A stretch of 64,000 bases of DNA from an uncultured Pseudohongiella sp. (GTDB lineage Bacteria; Pseudomonadota; Gammaproteobacteria; Pseudomonadales; Pseudohongiellaceae): contig CACJAW010000004.1 of assembly GCA_902591495.1 (NCBI GenBank), positions 18,692 through 82,691 of the forward strand, read 5' to 3'. Below the pieces are notes generated by a model. It searched no databases, was not told the DNA's origin, and was given only the letters and a program-made list of their open reading frames with translations. Of this stretch, positions 56,746 through 64,000 are shown one piece after another; the stretch's first letter is position 1; each line of letters begins with the position of its first letter. Both the position numbers and the translations under genes were made by a program.

Positions 56746-57972
56746 TTACATTAAAACCTTTTTAACAATACGCAGGATCTGCTCGATGTCTGTCATTGGG
56801 TTCGCAGCAACCGATCTTATCCAGGTTTCGTGACCAAAATTACAACTCGAAAACATTCCACTCGGTAAATTAGCCATAAAATCTCTTGTGCTCAGATCCA
56901 CGGGCCTAAAAACCGTAACACCAGTTTGAGGAAAGGCCCACAGACTGATACGCTCACTCTTTTGAACTTCGATTGCAAATTTCTCGCTGTTGGACATTGA
57001 AAGATCGATATAGTGTGCAATACCCTCTCTGCCCCATGCTATTATTGTTGCCAACAATGACACAGCCGATGCTCCTCGAGAACCTTGAACACCAATATTG
57101 GGCGAACTCATATACTCTCCTCCAAAGCTGATTTCTTTAGTTGCCGCTTCATTATTTTTAAATAAAATCAACGCTGATTCCTTCGGTTGGAATAGCCACT
57201 TATGCGCAGAAACTGAAACTGAATCTGCTTTATCTATTCCATCAAGCAATTGTGCATGCTTTCTGCTAAACCTAAGAGGTCCAGCCCATGCACCATCAAC
57301 ATGAGTCCACTTTGCGGACCCGACTAAAGACAAGTCGTCGATAACTCCTGTCTTCGTCGTGCCAGCCGTCAGAACTAAGCAGGCATTTGATAGGTCGCCA
57401 AGTTTTTTTCTAGTTATTTTATCTTCAGAATCGCTCTCTATGATCTCTATTGGTAATCCAAGAATCTTTGATGCTTTTACGATACTCAGATGAGCTGTAT
57501 CGGAAGCAACAATCTTTTCTATTCCACCGCTTTCCCTAGCTGCCCATAACGCAGTTAGGTTTGCCAAAGTCGAGCCAGAGCACATATGACCTCCATCCAT
57601 ACCAAAGTAAGGAGCGAGCCAGCCAATGACTCTCTCCTCCGCCTCAATTGCAAATGGTGCCGTTTCATAGTGCAGTAAATTTTGATTTAATCGAGCATTC
57701 CACAGACTTGTGGCCCAAGTAATCCAAGGTGTAGGGGGATCCATATGCGCAAAAGATTTTGGGTCATCTAATTTTGCTGCGCCCCCAAGAACGTATGGTG
57801 CGAGTAATTCCAAAGTTTCAAGTTCACCAAAACCAGATTCTGGAAAGCCTTCAGGGAGTATTTTTCTTTTACTCGGCACTTCTCGCAGCAGCTCAATTGC
57901 AGCTTCAAGTCCAGCATCGGGAAGAAAACTTTTATCTAGTTTTTTCAAGCCAACTACTCTAAAACAATACAT
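56746..57972 (-). CDS. PLP-dependent group II amino-acid decarboxylase-like protein
   Basis: The protein (about 408 residues) belongs to the pyridoxal-dependent decarboxylase family (glutamate, aromatic or aspartate decarboxylases). It shows the PLP lysine Lys258 in SVSAHKWLF, the aspartate in THVDGAWAG (Asp226) and a GTTKTG segment. It is shorter than typical members (about 450-500), so it may be a compact or divergent type. The ATG at 57972 is preferred over an in-frame TTG at 58005. Its end is nine bases from the uvrB start, so it is probably co-transcribed with uvrB. The substrate is unknown. Confidence 0.82.
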   Translation of the reverse strand: MYCFRVVGLKKLDKSFLPDAGLEAAIELLREVPSKRKILPEGFPESGFGELETLELLAPYVLGGAAKLDDPKSFAHMDPPTPWITWATSLWNARLNQNLLHYETAPFAIEAEERVIGWLAPYFGMDGGHMCSGSTLANLTALWAARESGGIEKIVASDTAHLSIVKASKILGLPIEIIESDSEDKITRKKLGDLSNACLVLTAGTTKTGVIDDLSLVGSAKWTHVDGAWAGPLRFSRKHAQLLDGIDKADSVSVSAHKWLFQPKESALILFKNNEAATKEISFGGEYMSSPNIGVQGSRGASAVSLLATIIAWGREGIAHYIDLSMSNSEKFAIEVQKSERISLWAFPQTGVTVFRPVDLSTRDFMANLPSGMFSSCNFGHETWIRSVAANPMTDIEQILRIVKKVLM

Positions 57973-58222
57973 TGCGAAATTTCTGTAACGGAAATCACTA
58001 TACAAGTTTTTTACAGAAAAGTTAGATCGGTGAATTTATTTAGAGGATTTTGATGAATTCAGTTAAAGATAATTACGCATAGCGACTTGCACCATATTTT
58101 TCATAGCGTAACAATCATAGTTATTTTTCAGTCATAGTAGTAATGAAAACTACTCATCTATGATATCTTTTCCATGTAGATGAAAACAGTCACGCCTTCT
58201 ATTGTTGATACTGGAGAATCTG

Positions 58223-58717
58223 ATGAAAAGAATTAAAAATCTCTATTTGGTTTATCTAGGATTTATATTCGTTAATATTTCAAACGCTGCGGTTCCCGGT
58301 GCTAAAATTATTGGACCAATTACAGCCGACCCAATCGGTGACCCTTCACGAAATTTCATTTATTCCGCCTCTGCCATCGATTTAGCGTCTCAAGGATATA
58401 TTGAAGAAGAGTATTTCATAGAAGGAATGGCAAACCAGTACACAACCCCAGATCTAGAAACAGGCGAAGTGATCGATAGTAGTCATAAGTATTTGTCTCG
58501 ACTGATTGTCCGACGCCCTCAAATGCAAGACTTTAACGGTATAGTAATTGTAGAGTGGATTAATGTTACAGGTGGCCCAGATAAAGATATTGACTGGTGG
58601 TATTTAGGTTCTCATTTTGTTCGAAATGGTTATGCTTACATAGCTGTTTCAGCGCAACAATTAGGCATCGAAACGATGAAGGAATGGAGCCCTCAGCGCT
58701 ACGGAAAACACTCATAA
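58223..58717 (+). CDS. N-terminal part of a frameshifted secreted alpha/beta hydrolase
   Basis: The 164-residue ORF has a signal peptide (MKRIKNLYLVYLGFIF to SNAAVPG) and the first part of an alpha/beta hydrolase domain (PF20091-type, family recalled). It ends at TAA 58715-58717 just after SPQRYGKHS. The rest of the protein continues in the next frame from about 58704. Removing one A of the AAAA run at 58704-58707 restores RYGNTHNGMIDQDNLSYDIF, which reads as one protein. The ATG at 58223 has GGAG upstream; a TTG at 58202 is an alternative. Confidence 0.75.
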   Translation: MKRIKNLYLVYLGFIFVNISNAAVPGAKIIGPITADPIGDPSRNFIYSASAIDLASQGYIEEEYFIEGMANQYTTPDLETGEVIDSSHKYLSRLIVRRPQMQDFNGIVIVEWINVTGGPDKDIDWWYLGSHFVRNGYAYIAVSAQQLGIETMKEWSPQRYGKHS

Positions 58718-58721
58718 TGGA

Positions 58722-59612
58722 ATGATTGATCAAGACAACCTTTCTTACGATATTTTTTCCGCAGTGGGGAAAGCTGTTAATCGCGTAGGTCAATCAACTC
58801 TGGATGGAGAAGTCGATATCCTCAATGGCCTGAAAGCTGATCTCATCATTGCAACTGGTCACTCTCAATCAGCAAGCCGTCTCGCGGTATATCTCAACAA
58901 TATTCATCCAATCGAACCGATCTATGACGGCGTCATGGTTCATGGCGGTGGCGGACGAATAAGGGATGACCAAGAGACTAAGGTTTTTAAAATCATGGCA
59001 GAAACCGATATGAGAAGGCGAGCCTCAACACCACAACCTAATACTGATACATTTATGCAGTGGGAGATTGCAGGCACTTCTCATGCTGATTATGATTTTG
59101 AAATCGAGTACTCTAAGGTACGCCTATTACGCGAAGGAATCGAACTTTCTCAGGCAGAAGCAAGAGATGTAGGCTGTGAACTACCTGCGCATAGTCGTAT
59201 TCCTTTTAGGGACCCATTCAACGCGGCTTTTGAACATCTCGTAAAGTGGATAAGAGAAGACGTTCGTCCTCCATCTGCCAAGCCTTTAAAACTCTCTCGT
59301 ATGATGCCAGAAGTTGAATTTGCTAGAGATAAATTCGGAAACATACTTGGAGGGATAAGGTTAGCCGCACATGATGTGCCAACGGCTAAAAATACAGGCA
59401 TGAATTATGGTGCAACCAACCGTTTTTGCTTTCTTTATGGTTCCCATGAACCTTTTACGGAGGCAACTCTTGATAGCTTATATCCCGACCATGATGCTTA
59501 TATGTCAGCGGTACGAGAGGTCGTGCGGCGCAATCTTATCGATGGTTATATTTTGCCTTACGCCGCAGAAAAGACACTGGAAGCAGCTAAGTCTTCAAAG
59601 ATCGGTAGATGA
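58722..59612 (+). CDS. C-terminal part of the frameshifted alpha/beta hydrolase
   Basis: The 296-residue ORF contains the nucleophile motif ATGHSQSASRLAVYL, which is normally near the middle of this hydrolase family, and the later acid/histidine region. It lacks its own signal peptide or ribosome-binding site and begins ATG only five bases after the N-terminal part ends, in another frame. It is most likely the C-terminal portion of the gene started at 58223. If the shift is real the gene is broken; a sequencing error is possible. Confidence 0.75.
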   Translation: MIDQDNLSYDIFSAVGKAVNRVGQSTLDGEVDILNGLKADLIIATGHSQSASRLAVYLNNIHPIEPIYDGVMVHGGGGRIRDDQETKVFKIMAETDMRRRASTPQPNTDTFMQWEIAGTSHADYDFEIEYSKVRLLREGIELSQAEARDVGCELPAHSRIPFRDPFNAAFEHLVKWIREDVRPPSAKPLKLSRMMPEVEFARDKFGNILGGIRLAAHDVPTAKNTGMNYGATNRFCFLYGSHEPFTEATLDSLYPDHDAYMSAVREVVRRNLIDGYILPYAAEKTLEAAKSSKIGR

Positions 59613-59717
59613 ATATTGCTGTCTCTGCAGTAAGAAATACCATGCATAACCGGTATCAATTTTAATTGCTACACAAAATTTGAATCAGATAACTAGGATA
59701 GTATAAAGGAGTTAACG

Positions 59718-60092
59718 ATGAGTACTGACAGTATTACCTTACAAGCGCGCCAAGAGCGAACAACCATGCAAGTCACTTCAGTCGAATTTAGAGACGAAGA
59801 AACTGTGATTACAGCACAGGGTGAGATGGGAACCTACGGAACCGTATATACGTCATACCTGTTAAAGTATGATTCCTCCGGTAACGGCGGAACAGTATCC
59901 GGTCAAGGCCGTGGCGTAGTCGACAAGGACACTTTCTTCTCTGGCACATTTTCGGGGGTTTGGAAACGAGACGGGTCAAATATTTTAATGAGGAATTTAG
60001 TGAACATTTCAGATGGAACGACAAATCTTGACTCTATAGTAGTAAATACCGGACAGAGAAATCTCTCCATCGACGTTTATGTAATTGACTAA
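59718..60092 (+). CDS. Hypothetical protein, beta-rich
   Basis: A 124-residue ORF without a signal peptide, rich in beta-strand patterns (TVITAQGEMGTYGTVYTSYLL, NGGTVSGQGRGVVD, TFFSGTFSGVWKRDG), suggesting a barrel such as a lipocalin-like fold. No family is recognised. AAGGAG sits 7 bases before the ATG, supporting real translation. Confidence 0.65.
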   Translation: MSTDSITLQARQERTTMQVTSVEFRDEETVITAQGEMGTYGTVYTSYLLKYDSSGNGGTVSGQGRGVVDKDTFFSGTFSGVWKRDGSNILMRNLVNISDGTTNLDSIVVNTGQRNLSIDVYVID

Positions 60093-60164
60093 CCAGACTA
60101 GTGAGAAGTCCGTTAATTTCAAGTTGAAGTGTTCTCAGAACAGGAACGGATGAGGAGTCCTGAT

Positions 60165-61421
60165 ATGATTCGATTAAATGTTATCTTGCTAACCTGCTTG
60201 CTCTCAATATTATCAGCCGTTAATGCTGAAGAGCGAATGATTAGCAAAGCCGAACTTACCGACCGCGTTCTAGGGTTTTGGAATGGTCAATTGCTTGGCA
60301 ACTATATTGGCTTCCCTTTTGAAAATCTTTATAGTGAAGACGCGATACCAGTTTTAGTCGAGCGCATATACACCGCCGATTATGAAGGCGAGGTTCAGTT
60401 AAAAATTAACAATAATGATCGTCGCGGTCATATTCCTATTCTAGCTCGCAGCTTAGGAGGCGCTTTCAGTGATGATGATACCGACATTGAGTTCGTTACA
60501 CTTCACGCAGTAGAAAAATATGGTCTTGGAATCACTTACCCGGAAATCACTGAGGCATGGAAGACTCATATAAACGACTTTATTTGGGTTGCCAATCGTG
60601 AAGCTCGAAATCTAATGGACCAAGGTTTTGTTGCACCCGACACCGGTCGAAAAGAAAATAACAAACATTGGTTCCAGATCGATCCCCAATTGGTCAATGA
60701 AATTTGGAGTGCGTTCTACCCCGGCATGATTGAACAGGCAACAGAAAGAGCTCTTTGGGGTGCGCGAATTACAAATGATGACTGGGGAACGCACCCAACC
60801 ATGGCCTATGCCGCAATGATCAGCGCCGCATTTTTTGAAGACGATATCGAAGAGCTAGTTAAACTCGCTGTAGATGCTGTGCCGAATACCGGCCCCTTCG
60901 CAGAAGGTATCAGAGACGTGATTCGTTGGCATGAACAACATGATGACTGGCGTATCACACGTCAGTTAATACATGACAAATATTGGGCATACAAAAGCAC
61001 TGAGCTGGAGGCTCCGGTTAGTATAGTTTCTTCATTGAATAATGGTCTTACCGGTATCATGGCCCTACTCTATGGCGAAGGTGAATATACGAAGACAGTC
61101 GGCATTGCCACATCAGCGGGCTATGATAGCGATAACCAAGCGGCAACGCTTGGGGGTCTTATCGGCGCCATGAGAGGCATGACCGGCTTGAATGCCGATG
61201 TGGTGACAAGGATGAAAACCTTGGATGCCTCCTGGGAGTGGGAAGAACCATTCAATGATACGTATGTCAATATTTCCCGCGATGAGATCGCGCTTCGTAC
61301 GCCAATAACGGAAATAGCCGCTCGCATTGTCGTTATCGCCGAACAAGCTATCAGAGATAATGGTGGACGAATGATTCATAAAAACGGCGAAATATTTTAC
61401 GTTATTAACTCCGACATATAA
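60165..61421 (+). CDS. Exported ADP-ribosylglycohydrolase-family protein
   Basis: The 418-residue protein has a signal peptide (MIRLNVILLTCLLSILSAVNA) and the ADP-ribosylglycohydrolase (ARH/DraG) fold. The metal-binding aspartates lie in GGAFSDDDTDIE and SAGYDSDNQAATLGGLIGAMRG. The family removes ADP-ribose from proteins or other substrates, but exported members are less common and the substrate is unknown. The ATG at 60165 has GAGGAG seven bases upstream, better than the first ATG at 60129. It lies between unknown genes. Confidence 0.82.
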   Translation: MIRLNVILLTCLLSILSAVNAEERMISKAELTDRVLGFWNGQLLGNYIGFPFENLYSEDAIPVLVERIYTADYEGEVQLKINNNDRRGHIPILARSLGGAFSDDDTDIEFVTLHAVEKYGLGITYPEITEAWKTHINDFIWVANREARNLMDQGFVAPDTGRKENNKHWFQIDPQLVNEIWSAFYPGMIEQATERALWGARITNDDWGTHPTMAYAAMISAAFFEDDIEELVKLAVDAVPNTGPFAEGIRDVIRWHEQHDDWRITRQLIHDKYWAYKSTELEAPVSIVSSLNNGLTGIMALLYGEGEYTKTVGIATSAGYDSDNQAATLGGLIGAMRGMTGLNADVVTRMKTLDASWEWEEPFNDTYVNISRDEIALRTPITEIAARIVVIAEQAIRDNGGRMIHKNGEIFYVINSDI

Positions 61422-61464
61422 TAAAGTATGCAAAGCTTTTTCGCTGACTCTAGATTATTTGCGC

Positions 61465-61989
61465 ATGAATAAATTATTTAAAATAATCACGATAGGATTA
61501 TTACTGGCAGGAGGTGCGATAAGCTATATATATACAGCTCCTTACTCTGGTAACGCTGGTCTTTCGCGTATGCCCGGAGTTCGTATCGGCGGCAACATAG
61601 TGGAACCGCCGGATGACTTTGGTGTTTTCAACGATGTTGGTACTAATCTGATTATGAAGCTGGATGGCTTTCCCCCATTTGTGGTTTATCTTGCATACGT
61701 GGGAACACCAGAAGGGGTAATCACAGGAACTCGCCCGGACGGAGGATACTGGCCGCAACGGGTTAGAGATGGTCGTAACGAGGGATGGCTGCGAATTGGT
61801 GATGAAACTTTTGCGATGAAAGCTACTGAAATTCTCGGAGATGCGCGGCTGCCGATGCTCGAGCTTTGGAGACCTCGAGCCAGGGAAAGTGCGCAAGCAA
61901 TCGCGCAAGCTGCAGGCAGACCTCCTCCAATCAACAGAAATTCCGTGCCTCAACTCCTTCCCGAAATCTTTTTATGGACTCCAAGATAA
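61465..61989 (+). CDS. Membrane-anchored hypothetical protein
   Basis: A 174-residue ORF with an N-terminal membrane or signal segment (FKIITIGLLLAGGAISYIY) and a soluble domain of unknown type. The region GGYWPQRVRDGRNEGWLRIG and the following MKATEILGDARLP resemble split-barrel (deazaflavin nitroreductase or PNPOx-like) proteins only loosely. The ATG at 61465 is used instead of the in-frame TTG at 61459. Confidence 0.6.
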   Translation: MNKLFKIITIGLLLAGGAISYIYTAPYSGNAGLSRMPGVRIGGNIVEPPDDFGVFNDVGTNLIMKLDGFPPFVVYLAYVGTPEGVITGTRPDGGYWPQRVRDGRNEGWLRIGDETFAMKATEILGDARLPMLELWRPRARESAQAIAQAAGRPPPINRNSVPQLLPEIFLWTPR

Positions 61990-62058
61990 CAGGCCAAGTT
62001 TTAAAAAACGATTATTTGAGATTAAACTATTTATATCTTTAGCTCATGCGGACTAATT

Positions 62059-62526
62059 ATGAAGAAAATTAACTTAGATACATGGATTCAGTTAATTGGA
62101 ATGTTAAGCGTAGTAGCAGGTTTAATCTTTGTCGGAATAGAGACGAGACAAACCCATCAAGTCGCCCTAGCTGCTCAACAACAACAAAGAGCATCAGCAT
62201 TATTAGACATTATCGGATCGTTCTCTGAGACCGACTCGCCAGTCAGCTGGCTGGATTTTGTCAGTGAAAATTTCGATGTGTCTGATGAGAAAAACAAAGC
62301 ATTGGGTGAAAATGCTGCTTACCAGTTATGGATGGTTTATGAAAATGACCATCTACAATATGAGTTAGGGCTAATGGATGAGGAAATTTGGTTCTCCAAG
62401 CTAGCGGCAATGCGATACCTCTTTAATCGATGCGAATTTCAAGCAGTTAATGAAAGAGCTCTCACATTTTCCAGCGCTAAGTTAACGATGCTTTTGGGAA
62501 ACCGGGATGGTAACAATTGTGACTAG
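62059..62526 (+). CDS. Small single-pass membrane protein of unknown function
   Basis: A 155-residue ORF with one N-terminal transmembrane helix (about residues 10-25: LIGMLSVVAGLIFVGIETRQ) followed by a helical cytoplasmic or periplasmic domain (ALAAQQQQRASALLDIIG). The WIQLIGMLSVVAGLIFVGIE pattern recurs in small proteins of unknown function in marine bacteria; no further assignment is made. Confidence 0.62.
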   Translation: MKKINLDTWIQLIGMLSVVAGLIFVGIETRQTHQVALAAQQQQRASALLDIIGSFSETDSPVSWLDFVSENFDVSDEKNKALGENAAYQLWMVYENDHLQYELGLMDEEIWFSKLAAMRYLFNRCEFQAVNERALTFSSAKLTMLLGNRDGNNCD

Positions 62527-62583
62527 TGAGATAGGCCAATAAAAAGTAGGCTAGAGTTGTTTTGAGAATCAGGACAGACCCTT

Positions 62584-63960
62584 TCAGAATTCTAAAATTT
62601 GTCCCTTACTCACCACAAGGTTGATTTGCTTCGTATTTCTAATATCACTGAGTGGGTTGGCATCCAATAAGACCATATCTGCGCGCTTTCCAACATCGAT
62701 GGTCCCCAACTCCTTTTCCAAGGAAAAATACTGCGCGGGCTTAATAGTAGCCGCCGCTATTGCATCAATTGGCTCAAGCCCTGCCTCAACTAGCATCTCT
62801 AATTCAGAGTGCAGACTGTAGCCAGGGATAGAGAGATTAATGGGCACATCGGTTCCTGCCCCGAATGGTACTCCTGACTCATACATTTTTTTTGTTAAAC
62901 TTAGACTCCACTCAGCAAAAGTTAAATCTCCGGTTGGCCCGGCTTTTCGGCGCTCGCCCTCAATTAACCACTGAGCTCGGACAGACGCAGGAAGTCTTGC
63001 CAGAGCATCCTCCCAGTCGTCTTTTTCATAGGGCGGGTTCAGTAAAATAGAATTCAAACGCAAGGTCGGGACCATCATAGTAGATGAAAGAGCCTCAATA
63101 GTCTTATTACATTGAAGCTCGTCATAATTCTCTATCGCTGGCAGTCTTTGCGCGCTATGAAGAGACGCTCTAAGTTCTGCTCCGGAAAGTCCATCTGGAT
63201 TTTGAAGTTGACGAATCCGGGACTCCAATAATTCACTCGCATTCGAAGCACAATCTAACTCAATGTTTCTCAGGTGCTCGATCGAGTCGACCTGAGGGCC
63301 AGCAACGCTAGCACGCATAGAGAGCGGTACATGCGAATCCACAGGTAAACCCAACTCATTAGCCACATCAACTAAAGCTGCAAAGACTTCCGGACTTGTC
63401 AATTCATAAATTTTTATAAAACTCACCCCTTCTTCATGGAGCTTTATTACAGCAGCCCGAGCCTCTTCTGGAGTTTTAACGGAAACCCCAATCTCGGGGC
63501 GTCCAACTCCGTCATAAACTACCAGGTTTCCATCGAGCAATGGCCCAGCAAAATGTACCCGCGGTGAGACCGCTCCCTCTCTAGTCATCGTACCAACAAC
63601 AGGCAGAACATTTCTCATGAGACCACCAGTATCTCTTACGCTAGTAACCCCATAGGAAAGAAAGAGTTCAGGCATGGCTCGGGTTAGCCTGACGTCATAG
63701 GTTAAATGAACATGAAAATCCCAGAGACCGGGAATAAGATATTTACCAGAGCCGTCTATAGAACGGTGATAGTCTGAGGAGTCATCAGAAGAAAGAATCT
63801 GCAAAATTTCATCATTTGCAAAAACGACAGTCTGATTTTCACGAACACCATTGACCGCATCAATAATTGTAACTCCCTTTATTGCGGAAATTTCTCGAGT
63901 ATCGAGTAAAGCGCAAGAGGTAACCAAAAGAGTCAAAGCTGTAAGGTGCAAATATTGCAT
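62584..63960 (-). CDS. Amidohydrolase-family lipoprotein
   Basis: The 458-residue protein has a lipoprotein signal (LLVTSC, Cys16) and a metal-dependent amidohydrolase domain: the HxH motif DFHVHL (His83, His85), metal residues in VSFIKIYE, VDSHVP and SIEHLRN, and the final aspartate in GAGTDVPI. Proteins of this kind act as prolidase or imidazolonepropionase-like hydrolases; the substrate is unknown. It faces the small membrane gene at 62059 convergently across 57 bases. Confidence 0.82.
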   Translation of the reverse strand: MQYLHLTALTLLVTSCALLDTREISAIKGVTIIDAVNGVRENQTVVFANDEILQILSSDDSSDYHRSIDGSGKYLIPGLWDFHVHLTYDVRLTRAMPELFLSYGVTSVRDTGGLMRNVLPVVGTMTREGAVSPRVHFAGPLLDGNLVVYDGVGRPEIGVSVKTPEEARAAVIKLHEEGVSFIKIYELTSPEVFAALVDVANELGLPVDSHVPLSMRASVAGPQVDSIEHLRNIELDCASNASELLESRIRQLQNPDGLSGAELRASLHSAQRLPAIENYDELQCNKTIEALSSTMMVPTLRLNSILLNPPYEKDDWEDALARLPASVRAQWLIEGERRKAGPTGDLTFAEWSLSLTKKMYESGVPFGAGTDVPINLSIPGYSLHSELEMLVEAGLEPIDAIAAATIKPAQYFSLEKELGTIDVGKRADMVLLDANPLSDIRNTKQINLVVSKGQILEF

Positions 63961-64000
63961 CTGCGCAGTATACGCCTGAAATTAGATTATTAACATAATC

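Overview
The window is a roughly 40% GC stretch of a gammaproteobacterial chromosome. The block order (tig-clpP-clpX-lon, fadBA, smc-zipA-ligA, thrS-infC-rpmI-rplT-pheST-ihfA), AT-leaning codon use, short intergenic gaps and many secreted hydrolases suggest a small-genome marine heterotroph. Species cannot be read from the sequence. No phage, insertion sequence or CRISPR array was seen.

Layout: 1-4710 (minus) is the protein quality-control block tig-clpP-clpX-lon, with lon cut by the window edge. 5020-6157 (plus) holds a mobA-like gene and a small DUF6316-type gene preceded by a near-perfect sigma-54 promoter and an 18-bp stem-loop. 6173-14784 is housekeeping: msrB, alanine aminotransferase, pdxB, a 5'-3' exonuclease, tusA, a YheU-type gene, ttcA and fadBA. 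14925-21179 carries a polysaccharide deacetylase, a Bax-type glucosaminidase, bolA, an rbgA-type GTPase and an M16C metalloprotease.

21534-26250 (plus) is a three-gene operon for a 2-oxoacid:ferredoxin oxidoreductase whose first subunit is a GltD-like flavoprotein carrying two extra [4Fe-4S] motifs. It looks like a self-contained 2-oxoacid to NAD(P) module. 26279-34402 (minus) is smc-zipA-ligA plus a lytic transglycosylase-like gene; the ZipA is nearly twice the usual length. 34672-46841 is an accessory stretch: exported KatG, a secreted trypsin-like protease overlapping a PqaA-type hydrolase, several small secreted or unknown proteins, RmuC, gamma-glutamyltransferase and a decayed dienelactone hydrolase fragment.

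46925-56736 (minus) returns to the core genome: tRNA-Pro, a MerR-type regulator, ihfA, pheT, pheS, rplT, rpmI, infC, thrS, tRNA-Val and uvrB, followed by a PLP-dependent decarboxylase at 56746-57972. 58223-63960 is a second accessory stretch: a frameshifted alpha/beta hydrolase, an exported ADP-ribosylglycohydrolase, three unknown small proteins and an amidohydrolase lipoprotein. The most interesting items are the sigma-54/hairpin/small-protein unit, the GltD-linked oxidoreductase operon, the broken hydrolase genes and the internally duplicated secreted protein at 43756-44448.
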